19,202 nt of DNA from an uncultured Oscillospiraceae bacterium (lineage in GTDB: Bacteria > Bacillota_A > Clostridia > Oscillospirales > Oscillospiraceae), in contig CALXDE010000144.1 of the NCBI GenBank assembly GCA_944386965.1, positions 1 to 19,202 on the forward strand. The letters run 5' to 3'. Made by a program: the position numbers and the translations under genes. This document shows, in pieces, positions 7,362 to 14,888 of the stretch. Position 1 is the first letter of the stretch; every line of letters begins with the position of its first letter. The notes beneath the pieces were generated by a model, which was not told where the DNA came from, did not search any database, and was given only the letters and a program-made list of their open reading frames with translations.

Positions 7362-8450
7362 TTGGAAACCACCGGCAATTTGGACCGCAAAACGGGCAAC
7401 ACCCTCCTGATTGTGGACGACGATGAGATCAACCGGGAGATTCTCTCCCACCTCTTCTCCACAGACTACGCCATTGAACAGGCGGAGAACGGGCGGGAGG
7501 GACTCCGGACCATTCTGGCGGAGCAGGACACCCTGTGCGCTGTGCTGCTGGATGTGGTCATGCCGGAGATGGACGGTCTGCAGGTGCTGCGGCATCTGCG
7601 GGAGGCCGGCGTGCCGGAGCGCCTCCCCATTTTCCTCATCACCGCCGACGCCAGCGACAGCGTCACCCGGGAGGCCTATGAGCTGGGAGTGATGGACGTC
7701 ATCAGCAAGCCCGTGGTCCCCTATCTGGTGCTGCGGCGGGTGCGCTCGGTGGTGGAGCTGTTCCAGGCCAGGCGGCGGCTGCGGGGGGTGGTGGCCTCCC
7801 AGCAGGCGGATCTGCTGGAGCAGGCCCGCACCATCATCCAGCTCAACCAGGGTATGATCGAGGCGCTGTCCACCGCCATCGAGTTTCGCAGCCAGGAGTC
7901 CGGCGACCACGTCCGGCGCATCCACGACATCACCCATCTGCTTCTGTCCCGGACCGAGCTGGGAGCGGACCTCTCCGGCGAGGAGATCGAGCAGATCGCC
8001 CTGGCCTCCATCATGCACGACGTGGGAAAGATCGCCGTGCCCGACGCCATTCTCAACAAGCCCGGCCGCCTCACCAGGGAGGAATTCGAGGTCATGAAGT
8101 CCCACACCGTGCAGGGAGCCGAGCTTCTCAGCCGAATCCCCCAGCTGCGCCGCCACGCGGCCTATCGCTACGCCTGCGATATCGCCCGGCACCACCACGA
8201 GCGGTGGGACGGCTGCGGATATCCCGACGGGCTGCGGGGCGACGACATCTCCATCTGGGCCCAGATCGTCTCCCTGGCCGACGTGTACGACGCCCTCAGC
8301 TGCAAGCGGGTGTATAAGGACGCCTTTCCCCGGGAGCGGGTGCTGGAGATGATCCGGGAGGGCGAATGCGGCGTATTCAACCCCCGGATGCTGGATTGCT
8401 TTTTCCGTGTGGAGCCGGAACTGGCCGCGCTGTATCAGAGAAAGGAGTAA
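7362..8450 (+). CDS. Response regulator with HD-GYP cyclic-di-GMP phosphodiesterase output
   Basis: 362 residues. Residues 14-132 are a receiver domain: acidic pocket D19/D20/D21 (IVDDDE), phosphoacceptor D64 (VLLDVVMPEMDG), T95 (LITAD) and K116 (ISKP). A short coiled linker (about 133-165) leads to an HD-GYP domain (166-355) with ESGDHVRRI, IMHDVGKIAVPD (HD at 219-220), LTREEFEVMKSHT, HHHERWDGCGYPDGL (GYP at 286-288) and ADVYDAL. All signature residues of an active phosphodiesterase are present. Phosphorylation would be expected to control cyclic-di-GMP breakdown. The start is TTG, 11 bases after an AAAGGCGG; no better ATG exists in frame, so the exact start is moderately sure. It is first in a three-gene unit with the Hpt and kinase genes; the Hpt ribosome site lies in its last codons. 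Confidence 0.92.
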   Translation: METTGNLDRKTGNTLLIVDDDEINREILSHLFSTDYAIEQAENGREGLRTILAEQDTLCAVLLDVVMPEMDGLQVLRHLREAGVPERLPIFLITADASDSVTREAYELGVMDVISKPVVPYLVLRRVRSVVELFQARRRLRGVVASQQADLLEQARTIIQLNQGMIEALSTAIEFRSQESGDHVRRIHDITHLLLSRTELGADLSGEEIEQIALASIMHDVGKIAVPDAILNKPGRLTREEFEVMKSHTVQGAELLSRIPQLRRHAAYRYACDIARHHHERWDGCGYPDGLRGDDISIWAQIVSLADVYDALSCKRVYKDAFPRERVLEMIREGECGVFNPRMLDCFFRVEPELAALYQRKE

Positions 8451-8455
8451 ATTCT

Positions 8456-8809
8456 ATGGAACAGGAGCGAAAAAACCGCCTGACCGCCGCCGGGATCGAC
8501 GTGGACGCCGCCCTGGAGCGGGTAATGGGCAGCGAGGCGCTGCTGGAGCGGCTGCTGGGAAAGTTTGTGGACGACGGCAGCTATGAGGCGCTGTGCCGGG
8601 CGATGGACGCGGAGGATCAGGCGTCCGCGGCGGCTGCGGCGCACACACTCAAGGGAATCTGCGCAAATCTCTCCATGACGGAGCTCTATACCTGCTCCGC
8701 CGCCCTGGTGAACGCGCTGCGGGCCGCGGACCAGGACACCGCCCAGCGCAGGATGGCGGAGCTCACCCCCCTCTATCGGGCGGTGTGCCGGGCCATCCGG
8801 GAGGCGTAG
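8456..8809 (+). CDS. Stand-alone histidine phosphotransfer (Hpt) protein
   Basis: 117 residues, mostly helical. The Hpt signature is AAHTLKGICANLSM, with phosphoaccepting H63 followed by the usual K66 and G67. Free Hpt proteins carry a phosphoryl group between the receiver of a hybrid kinase and a second receiver. Sitting between a receiver-HD-GYP gene and a hybrid kinase gene, it is the obvious bridge between them. AAAGGAG overlaps the end of the previous gene, eight bases before the ATG. A longer reading frame begins 30 codons upstream inside the previous gene and is not used. The stop is four bases before the kinase start. Confidence 0.9.
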   Translation: MEQERKNRLTAAGIDVDAALERVMGSEALLERLLGKFVDDGSYEALCRAMDAEDQASAAAAAHTLKGICANLSMTELYTCSAALVNALRAADQDTAQRRMAELTPLYRAVCRAIREA

Positions 8810-8813
8810 CCCC

Positions 8814-11360
8814 ATGGCCCGGGCCGAGCGGAGACGGCGGCTCTGGCAGGGTACGCGGCTGCACCTGGTATTCCTGTTCATCCTGCTGGCGCTGGCCGTG
8901 ACTGGGGTGCTGCTGATCCGCGTAGCGCTGCTGGAAAACGCCTACGAGACAGGTACTGCCCTCTCCCGGACCTACGCGTCCGAGGAGAGCGGCAGTCTGG
9001 CCATGTATGAGACGCTGCTGTCCTTCGGCACCGCCACGGTGGACCAGCTGGCTGCCGAGGGCAGGGACCGGGAGGAGCTTCTGCGCTGGCTGGACATTTA
9101 TTTTCAACGGCTGGCGCAGGTCCTGGGCGACCATGTGGTGGACCCCTATCTGGTAGTGGACGGCGAGATACTGGCCGCCCACCCCTGGCCGGGGGACGCT
9201 GCCTACGATGCGGCTGGCACCCCCTGGTACCAGCAGGCCGCCGCCGCGCCGGGCGAAGTCGTATTTACTGACATCTATATGGATGTCATCTCCGGAGAAC
9301 CGGTGATCACCGCCGCCCAGATGGGGCAGAGCGGGGCGGTCATGGCCTTTGACATCTTTCCCGAGCATCTTCAGTTCGGTTCCGCGTCCACGGACCTGGC
9401 GGAGGGGAACTCCTTCTTCCTGTGCGACCGGGCGGGAACCATCATCTATCAGGAGACGGATCTGGACGTCTCAGAGGAGGTCATGCAGCGCTATCTCCAC
9501 GACCTGATCGTCCGGATCGAGGCCGGGGAGCTGGACCGCTACAACGCCCGCGTCGTTGATCTGGACGGGCAGAACCGGGCGGTGTACTACACGCGGATGG
9601 ACAATGGATGGTATTCCATTGTCACGGTTCCCTACCGGAACATCCTGGACAGCTTCGACTGGTTCACCTTCTCCTTCTCGCTGGTCATCGTCCTCTCCCT
9701 GCTGGCCGTGGCGTGGATGACCTGGCGGGGCCTGGAGCTCAACGTGCGCATGGAGCGCTCCAACGAGACGGTGCAGGTCCTGGGCAACACCTACTACGCG
9801 CTCTACCGGGTGGATTTTGAGCAGGAAACCTATGAGATGATCAAGGGGTCGGACTATGTGCGCCAGCGGATTCCATCCTCCGGTCCCTACGAGGAGCTGC
9901 TGCGGGTGGCCGGCGAAGTCATCGAGGCCGACGCCTACCGGGACTTTACCACCAGCCTCTCGTGTGAAAACATCCGGGAGCTGGTCCGGCAGCAGGTCCG
10001 GGATTTCGGCGGGGATTTTCTGCGCCGGTTCGGGGAGGAGTACCGCTGGGTCAGCGTCCGCGTTCTGTTTGACGACTCCCTGCTGCCGGAGGAGGTAGTT
10101 CTCTCCTTCCGGGAGGTGGAGCAGGAGAAGCAGCGCCAGCTGCGGGAGCACAAGCTGCTGCGGGATTCCCTGGAGCTGGCCCGGCGCAACGAGGCGTCCA
10201 AACAGCGCTTCTTCAGCAACATGTCCCACGACATGCGCACCCCCCTCAACGCCATCATCAATCTGACCGCCCTGGCCCAGCAGAATCTGGACGACCGTCC
10301 GCGGCTGAAGGACTATCTCCAAAAGATCCTCTCCTCCAGCCGGTATCTGCTGGAGCTGATCAACGACATTCTGGATATGTCCCGCATGGAGCAGGGAAAG
10401 GTCACGCTGGACGAGCGGGTCTTTGATCTGCGCACCTGTCTGGACGAATGTCTGGAGACTTTCCGCATCCGGGCGGAGGCGGCCGGAAAAACCTTTTCCA
10501 CCGACCTCAGGCTGCTGGACACGCCGCTGCTGGGGGACCCCTTCCGCATTCAGCAGATCCTCAACAACCTGCTGTCCAACGCGCTGAAATTCACCAGCGC
10601 CGGCGGCTCCATCTCTGTGGCGGTGGAGGCTGTGGAACAGGGGGACATCATCCAGTACAAATTTGTGGTGGCGGACACAGGGATCGGCATGTCTCCGGAA
10701 TTCCAGGCCCATCTCTTCGAGCCCTACGCCCGAGAGATGCGCTTCAGCGCCCACCAGGCCGCCGGGACGGGGCTGGGCATGTCCATCACCAAGAGCCTGG
10801 TGTCCCTGATGAACGGGGAGATCCATGTGGACAGCCAGTCCGGTCAGGGCAGCGCCTTCACGGTGATTCTTCCCTTCCCCGCCGCCCGGCAGGAGTCACC
10901 GGCGCCCCAGGCCGGGGACGACGCGGCCTTTTCCCTGGACGGGCTGCGGCTTCTGGTGGCGGAGGACAACGAGATCAACATGGAGATCCTCACGGAACTG
11001 CTCTCGGCCCAGGGGGTGCAGGTGACCCAGGCCTGGAACGGCGCGGAGGCGGTGGAGCGCTTCCAGGAGGCGGCGCCCGGCAGCTTCGACGCTGTTTTGA
11101 TGGACATGCAGATGCCGGAGATGGACGGGTGCGAGGCCGCCCGGAGCATCCGCGCCCTGGACCGGCCCGACGCCGGGTCGATACCGATTCTGGCGGTGAC
11201 CGCCAACGCCTTTTCCGAGGACATCGCCGCCACAGCAGCCGCGGGGATGAACGGACATATCTCCAAGCCCATCGATCCGGCGCTGCTGCGTCGGACCCTG
11301 GCCCAGATGCTCCAGCGGCCGGGACAGACGGCGGACGCCTCCGGGGGCAGCGCGTCATAA
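8814..11360 (+). CDS. Hybrid sensor histidine kinase with Cache-type extracellular sensor and C-terminal receiver
   Basis: 848 residues. Membrane segments lie at about 17-37 and 283-303, enclosing an extracellular sensor that resembles a double Cache domain (GTPWYQQAAAAPGEVVFTDIYMD, GEPVITAAQM, NGWYSIVTVPY). Next comes a cytoplasmic PAS-like module (about 320-440) of the kind common in gut Firmicute kinases. The kinase core has the HisKA motif RFFSNMSHDMRTPLNAI (phosphorylated H472), N-box LLSNALKF, G1 DTGIGMS and G2 GTGLGMS. Residues 710-832 are a receiver with acidic E717/D718, D764 (VLMDMQMPEMDG) and K818. Autophosphorylated H472 should feed D764, then the Hpt His, then the HD-GYP regulator's Asp. 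The sensed ligand is unknown; Cache domains usually bind small metabolites. GGGAGG lies about eight bases before the ATG. No clear terminator follows directly. Confidence 0.94.
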   Translation: MARAERRRRLWQGTRLHLVFLFILLALAVTGVLLIRVALLENAYETGTALSRTYASEESGSLAMYETLLSFGTATVDQLAAEGRDREELLRWLDIYFQRLAQVLGDHVVDPYLVVDGEILAAHPWPGDAAYDAAGTPWYQQAAAAPGEVVFTDIYMDVISGEPVITAAQMGQSGAVMAFDIFPEHLQFGSASTDLAEGNSFFLCDRAGTIIYQETDLDVSEEVMQRYLHDLIVRIEAGELDRYNARVVDLDGQNRAVYYTRMDNGWYSIVTVPYRNILDSFDWFTFSFSLVIVLSLLAVAWMTWRGLELNVRMERSNETVQVLGNTYYALYRVDFEQETYEMIKGSDYVRQRIPSSGPYEELLRVAGEVIEADAYRDFTTSLSCENIRELVRQQVRDFGGDFLRRFGEEYRWVSVRVLFDDSLLPEEVVLSFREVEQEKQRQLREHKLLRDSLELARRNEASKQRFFSNMSHDMRTPLNAIINLTALAQQNLDDRPRLKDYLQKILSSSRYLLELINDILDMSRMEQGKVTLDERVFDLRTCLDECLETFRIRAEAAGKTFSTDLRLLDTPLLGDPFRIQQILNNLLSNALKFTSAGGSISVAVEAVEQGDIIQYKFVVADTGIGMSPEFQAHLFEPYAREMRFSAHQAAGTGLGMSITKSLVSLMNGEIHVDSQSGQGSAFTVILPFPAARQESPAPQAGDDAAFSLDGLRLLVAEDNEINMEILTELLSAQGVQVTQAWNGAEAVERFQEAAPGSFDAVLMDMQMPEMDGCEAARSIRALDRPDAGSIPILAVTANAFSEDIAATAAAGMNGHISKPIDPALLRRTLAQMLQRPGQTADASGGSAS

Positions 11361-11651
11361 AAACCGGGCATCTGCCGCCTCGCCGCCGCTATGCTGCGCG
11401 GGGAAATGGTTCTGCCCGATACAAAGTTCCGCCCCGGAGCACAAAAATAGGAAGCTGGAAAGACTTGTAATATGGCCTGACATGGCGATATAATGGAGAA
11501 AGACCGCGGCGCCGGCCCGCTTCCCATCCCCCTGCCGGCCCCTTCAGGCCGCCTGTTTCTCCGCCCGCGCGGGCGGGCGGCCGGTCTGTCCCCCATACCC
11601 GCCGGGGCATGGGGCTTCCCCGCCACAACATATTTGGAAAGGATGAGTACG
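11361..11651 (+). promoter_or_regulatory. Intergenic region: promoter and structured GC-rich leader of the flavin oxidoreductase gene
   Basis: TTGTAA (11465-11470), an 18-base spacer and a consensus TATAAT (11489-11494) form the likely promoter. The leader of about 150 bases has GGCCGCC paired with GGCGGCC enclosing a perfect 16-base palindrome, CCGCCCGCGCGGGCGG (11561-11576). An ATG at 11493 overlaps the -10 box and is not a believable start. The first 100 bases, after the kinase gene, hold nothing clear; I could not find a convincing kinase terminator there. Confidence 0.55.
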
Positions 11652-13598
11652 ATGGAGCACCGCTTCCCAAATCTCTGCAAGCCCATTACCCTTGGAAACG
11701 TTACCTTCCGCAACCGCATGTTCTCCGCCCCCATGGGCGGCACGGACATCACCGCCGACTGCAGTGTCGGCCCCCGGACACCGGGATTCTATGAGCTGCG
11801 CGCCAAAGGCGGCGCGGCGGCGGTCACCGCCAGCGAGCTGGTGGTCCACCCCGCCACCGACGCCTCCCATATGTTTCATCTGGATCTCAAGACCCCCGGC
11901 AATCTGGCCAGCTGGACCTTCCTGGCCGACGCCGTCGCCCGGCACGGCGCGGTGCCCAGTGTGGAGCTGAGCCACTCCGGGCAGTACGCGGGCACCTATC
12001 TGGTGGATAAGGAGAAGAAGCGCTCCCTCAAGCAGTATGGTCCCAGCGACTGCGTGCGGCCCGACGGCATCCCCGTTCAGGCGCTGACCGTGGAACAGAT
12101 CGACGAGATCGTGGCCTCCTATGGCGAGGCTGCCACCCTGGCCAAGCGGGCCGGCTTCCAGATGGTGATGGTCCACTGCGGCCACAGCTGGCTGATCAAC
12201 CAGTTCCTCTCCCCCTATTTCAACCACCGCACCGATGAATACGGCGGCAGCTTTGAAAACCGGCTGCGCTTTGCCCGCCGGGTCCTCCAGCGCGTGCGGG
12301 ACGCGGTGGGCCCCAGCTTCCCCGTGGAAATGCGCATGAGCGGCTCGGAGCTGTTCGACGGCGGCTATACTCTGGAGGACGGGGTGCGGATCGCCCAGGC
12401 TCTGGAGGATCTGGTGGACCTGATCCACGTGTCGGCCGGGTCCTATCAGTTTGGGTTCTTCAACACCCATCCCCCCATGTTCAGCCCCCATGGGGTCAAT
12501 GTCCATCTGGCAGCCGAGATCAAGAAGCATGTCTCCAAGCCGGTGGCCACCATCGGCGCGCTGAACGATCCCGCTCAGATGGAGGAGATCCTGGCCAGCG
12601 GCCAGGCGGACGTGATCTACATGGGCCGCGCCCTGCTGGCCGACCCCTTCCTGCCCGAGAAGGTCATGGGCGGTCGGGAGGACGAGATCGTCCGCTGTCT
12701 GCGCTGCTTCACCTGCATGGCCGAGCGCCCCACCACCGGCACGCGCCGGTGCAGCGTCAATCCCCTGATCGGCCGTGAGGTGGAGGGGATGGAGGTCACC
12801 CCCGCCGCCCGGCGCAAGAAGGTGATCGTCGCCGGCGGAGGCGTGGGCGGCATGAAGGCCGCCGTCACCGCCGCCCAGCGGGGGCATCAGGTGATCCTGT
12901 GCGAGAAATCCGGAGAACTGGGCGGCATCCTCAAGAGCGAGCAGGCCATCCCCTTCAAATATGAGATGTATCAGCTGGGGCTGACCCTGGCCCGGCAGAT
13001 GGAGCTGGAGGGGGTGGAGGTCCGCCTGAACACCCCGGCCACCGCCCAGCTGGTGCAGGAGGAGAAGGCCGACGCGCTGATCATCGCCGTGGGCAGCAAG
13101 CCCATTGTCCCGCCCCTCCCCGGCATTGACGGGGACAATGTGGTGGTGGTCAACAACTACTACCTGGAAAAGGACAAGGTCCGCGACAGCGTCGTGGTGC
13201 TGGGCGGCGGTCTGGCCGGCTGCGAGTGCGCGGTCCACCTGGGCATGGAGGGCAAGAAGGTTTCCCTGGTGGAGATGCGGGATACCCTGGCCCCGGACGC
13301 CAATGTCCGCCACCGCCCCATCCTGATGAAGCAGGTGGAGCAGTACACCACCGCCTACACAGGCCTCACAGGTCTGAAGGTGACGGCGGAGGGGCTTCTC
13401 TGCCGGGATGGTCAGGGCAAGGAGGTCCTGATTCCCGGCGAGACGGTGATCTGCGCCGTGGGACAGCGCGCCAACCGCGCCGATGTGGACGAGCTGCGGG
13501 GCAGCGCCCCCTTTGTTCGGGAGATCGGCGACTGCGCCCGTGTCTCCAATATCACCAACGCCGTCTACCAGGGCTACCACGCCGCTCTGGACATCTGA
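11652..13598 (+). CDS. NADH:flavin oxidoreductase of the 2,4-dienoyl-CoA reductase / 2-enoate reductase family
   Basis: 648 residues, the full length of this three-cofactor family. Residues 1-335 are an Old Yellow Enzyme-type barrel that binds FMN (KPITLGNVTFRNRM, SHSGQY, HCGHSWLINQFLSPYFNHRTDEYGGS, GRALLADP). A 4Fe-4S cluster site follows, CLRCFTC then C367 (C349, C352, C355, C367). Residues 388-648 are a pyridine-nucleotide and FAD domain with VAGGGVGG (394-400) and VVVLGGGLAGCE (514-525). Relatives reduce carbon-carbon double bonds of unsaturated acids or CoA thioesters, and bile acid enzymes BaiCD/BaiH belong here, but nothing fixes the substrate. In active OYE enzymes the motif often reads HGAH; here it is HCGH. 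GGAAAGG directly abuts the ATG at 11643, so the second ATG (11652, nine bases on) is preferred. It is transcribed alone and ends at a strong terminator. Confidence 0.9.
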   Translation: MEHRFPNLCKPITLGNVTFRNRMFSAPMGGTDITADCSVGPRTPGFYELRAKGGAAAVTASELVVHPATDASHMFHLDLKTPGNLASWTFLADAVARHGAVPSVELSHSGQYAGTYLVDKEKKRSLKQYGPSDCVRPDGIPVQALTVEQIDEIVASYGEAATLAKRAGFQMVMVHCGHSWLINQFLSPYFNHRTDEYGGSFENRLRFARRVLQRVRDAVGPSFPVEMRMSGSELFDGGYTLEDGVRIAQALEDLVDLIHVSAGSYQFGFFNTHPPMFSPHGVNVHLAAEIKKHVSKPVATIGALNDPAQMEEILASGQADVIYMGRALLADPFLPEKVMGGREDEIVRCLRCFTCMAERPTTGTRRCSVNPLIGREVEGMEVTPAARRKKVIVAGGGVGGMKAAVTAAQRGHQVILCEKSGELGGILKSEQAIPFKYEMYQLGLTLARQMELEGVEVRLNTPATAQLVQEEKADALIIAVGSKPIVPPLPGIDGDNVVVVNNYYLEKDKVRDSVVVLGGGLAGCECAVHLGMEGKKVSLVEMRDTLAPDANVRHRPILMKQVEQYTTAYTGLTGLKVTAEGLLCRDGQGKEVLIPGETVICAVGQRANRADVDELRGSAPFVREIGDCARVSNITNAVYQGYHAALDI

Positions 13599-13631
13599 CC
13601 GGCGCGGGCCGCGCGTCCGCGTACCGCTCCC

Positions 13632-13688
13632 CTGCCCTGGCAGTCCCGAGGGTGCCGCGCCCTCCGGCTGCCAGGGCAGCCCTTTTTT
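13632..13688 (+). terminator. Rho-independent terminator of the flavin oxidoreductase gene
   Basis: A perfect 12-bp stem (CTGCCCTGGCAG with CTGCCAGGGCAG), with an inner GAGGG/CCCTC hairpin, is followed by CCCTTTTTT. Confidence 0.9.
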
Positions 13689-13729
13689 CCCGAGGGGCCG
13701 CGTCATCCGGAGCATCCGGCAAAAAAATC

Positions 13730-13758
13730 TGGCAATGGCCTGCGGGTTGTGCTATACT
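13730..13758 (+). promoter_or_regulatory. Promoter of uppP
   Basis: A good -10 box, TATACT (13753-13758), with a weak -35, TGGCAA, 17 bases upstream. The GTG start is 31 bases downstream. Confidence 0.5.
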
Positions 13759-13789
13759 GTAGTTTGATTATGTATGAGGAGGCGCAAGC

Positions 13790-14626
13790 GTGTCGCTGAT
13801 ATCTGCGTTTGTATTGGGATTGATTCAAGGGGTGGCGGAATTTCTCCCCATCTCCAGCTCCGGCCATCTGGCCATCGCCCAGAACCTGTTTCATCTGAGC
13901 ATCGATGGCGTGGATGACGTGTTTTTCAGTATTCTCCTCCACCTGGGGACCCTGTTTGCCGTATTCGTGGCCTACTGGGGCGACATCAAGGAGATGGTGG
14001 TGGAATTTTTCCTGGGGGTCCGGGACATCGCCCGCCGCCAGACGCCTACCCCGGTGCCTCCGGCCCGGCGGCTCATTCTGATGCTGGTGGTGGGGACCCT
14101 TCCCCTGTTTGCGGTGCTGCCGGTGCAGGAGTTTGTGGAGAGTCTCAACAGCAACACCTATTTCATCGGCGCGGCGCTGCTGGTGACCGGCGGGCTGCTG
14201 TTCACCTGCGACCGGGTGCGCAAGGGGAAAAAGACCGCCAAGACTGCCACCATGCTGGACGCGCTGCTGGTGGGTGTGGGCCAGGCCATCGCCACGGTGC
14301 CGGGGATCTCCCGCTCGGGCATGACCATCTGTGCCGGGTGTTTCCGAGGCTTTGAGCGGAAGTTCGCCGTGCGTTTTGCCTTTCTGCTGTCCATCCCGGC
14401 GGTGCTGGGGGCCAATATTCTGGAGATCAGCGATGTGATCGCCGCCGGCGGCATTGATACCTCTCTGCTGCCCGTGTACGCCGTTGGCGTGCTGACCGCG
14501 GCGGTGTCCGGCTATCTCTCCATCGCCCTGGTGCGGCTGGTGGCCAACAAGGGCAAATTCGGCGCCTTCGCTTACTACTGCTGGGCCGCGGGCGCGGTGA
14601 CCCTGGTTCTGACAGCATTGCAGTAA
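13790..14626 (+). CDS. uppP: Undecaprenyl-diphosphate phosphatase
   Basis: 278 residues, the usual length for UppP/BacA. This membrane enzyme removes one phosphate from undecaprenyl diphosphate to recycle the lipid carrier for peptidoglycan and other envelope polymers, and gives bacitracin tolerance in many bacteria. Signatures are the N-terminal QGVAEFLPISSSGHL (13-27; Q13, E17 and H26 being conserved catalytic-region residues) and ATVPGISRSGMT (168-179). About eight hydrophobic segments are evident. Translation starts at GTG, with GAGGAGG eight bases upstream; no better start exists in frame. The 3' end is odd: the last 24 codons are repeated 209 bases downstream, with a hairpin-rich repeat between. 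The gene itself is intact. The next gene, ftsK, may be partly read from the same promoter, as no clear terminator intervenes. Confidence 0.95.
   Translation: MSLISAFVLGLIQGVAEFLPISSSGHLAIAQNLFHLSIDGVDDVFFSILLHLGTLFAVFVAYWGDIKEMVVEFFLGVRDIARRQTPTPVPPARRLILMLVVGTLPLFAVLPVQEFVESLNSNTYFIGAALLVTGGLLFTCDRVRKGKKTAKTATMLDALLVGVGQAIATVPGISRSGMTICAGCFRGFERKFAVRFAFLLSIPAVLGANILEISDVIAAGGIDTSLLPVYAVGVLTAAVSGYLSIALVRLVANKGKFGAFAYYCWAAGAVTLVLTALQ
14554..14626 (+). repeat. Direct repeat, copy 1: functional 3' end of uppP
   Basis: These 73 bases encode the last residues of UppP (KFGAFAYYCWAAG and onward) plus the stop. They recur at 14763-14835. The first 47 or so bases are identical; the remainder differs at six third-position or silent sites. 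Confidence 0.95.
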
Positions 14627-14634
14627 AAAGCAGG

Positions 14635-14772
14635 GCCGAATTTGCCGCCGCCGCACGGCGTCCAAGCATTTTGCGCAGCAAAATCTTGCCGCAGGGGCAA
14701 TTCATTTGCCCCGAGGATGAAAAAATTCTGGGGCCCCCGGCGGGGCAGAGCGCCGCTGGGGTCAAATTCGGC
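14635..14772 (+). repeat. Hairpin-rich repeat with 10-bp terminal inverted repeats, inserted at the end of uppP
   Basis: The segment begins GCCGAATTTG (14635-14644) and ends CAAATTCGGC (14763-14772), exact inverted copies. Inside are two clean hairpins, ATTTTGC-GCA-GCAAAAT (14668-14684) and GGGGCAA-TTCAT-TTGCCCC (14694-14712), and a weaker CGGCG/CGCCG pairing near 14730-14755. It has no coding potential I trust. It could be a small non-autonomous mobile repeat (MITE- or REP-like). The right end is identical to uppP sequence, so the terminal repeat may partly derive from uppP itself. Confidence 0.5.
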
Positions 14773-14835
14773 GCCTTCGCTTACTACTGCTGGGCCGCGG
14801 GCGCGGTGACTCTGGTGCTGACGGCGCTGCAATAA
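14763..14835 (+). pseudogene. Duplicated C-terminal fragment of uppP (remnant)
   Basis: It encodes KFGAFAYYCWAAGAVTLVLTALQ and a TAA stop, the same peptide as the end of the intact uppP. There is no start codon or ribosome site, so it should not be translated on its own. Relative to copy 1 the codons for Thr, Val, Thr, Ala, Leu and Gln differ silently. Given that pattern it is either the original uppP tail, left behind after recombination with a related allele, or an incoming one. Confidence 0.85.
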
Positions 14836-14888
14836 CCGCCCCGGGTTGGCTTGACCCTTTACATCGGAAAAACAAGAGGTGCAGACAT

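Noticed and set aside
11493..11651. Upstream start of the flavin oxidoreductase
   Set aside because: The ATG overlaps the -10 box, the translation is Pro/Gly/Arg-rich, and the family's N-terminus begins after 11652.
11652..13598. Naming the flavin oxidoreductase as a bile acid baiCD/baiH gene
   Set aside because: Family resemblance only; no other bai genes are nearby and the substrate cannot be read.
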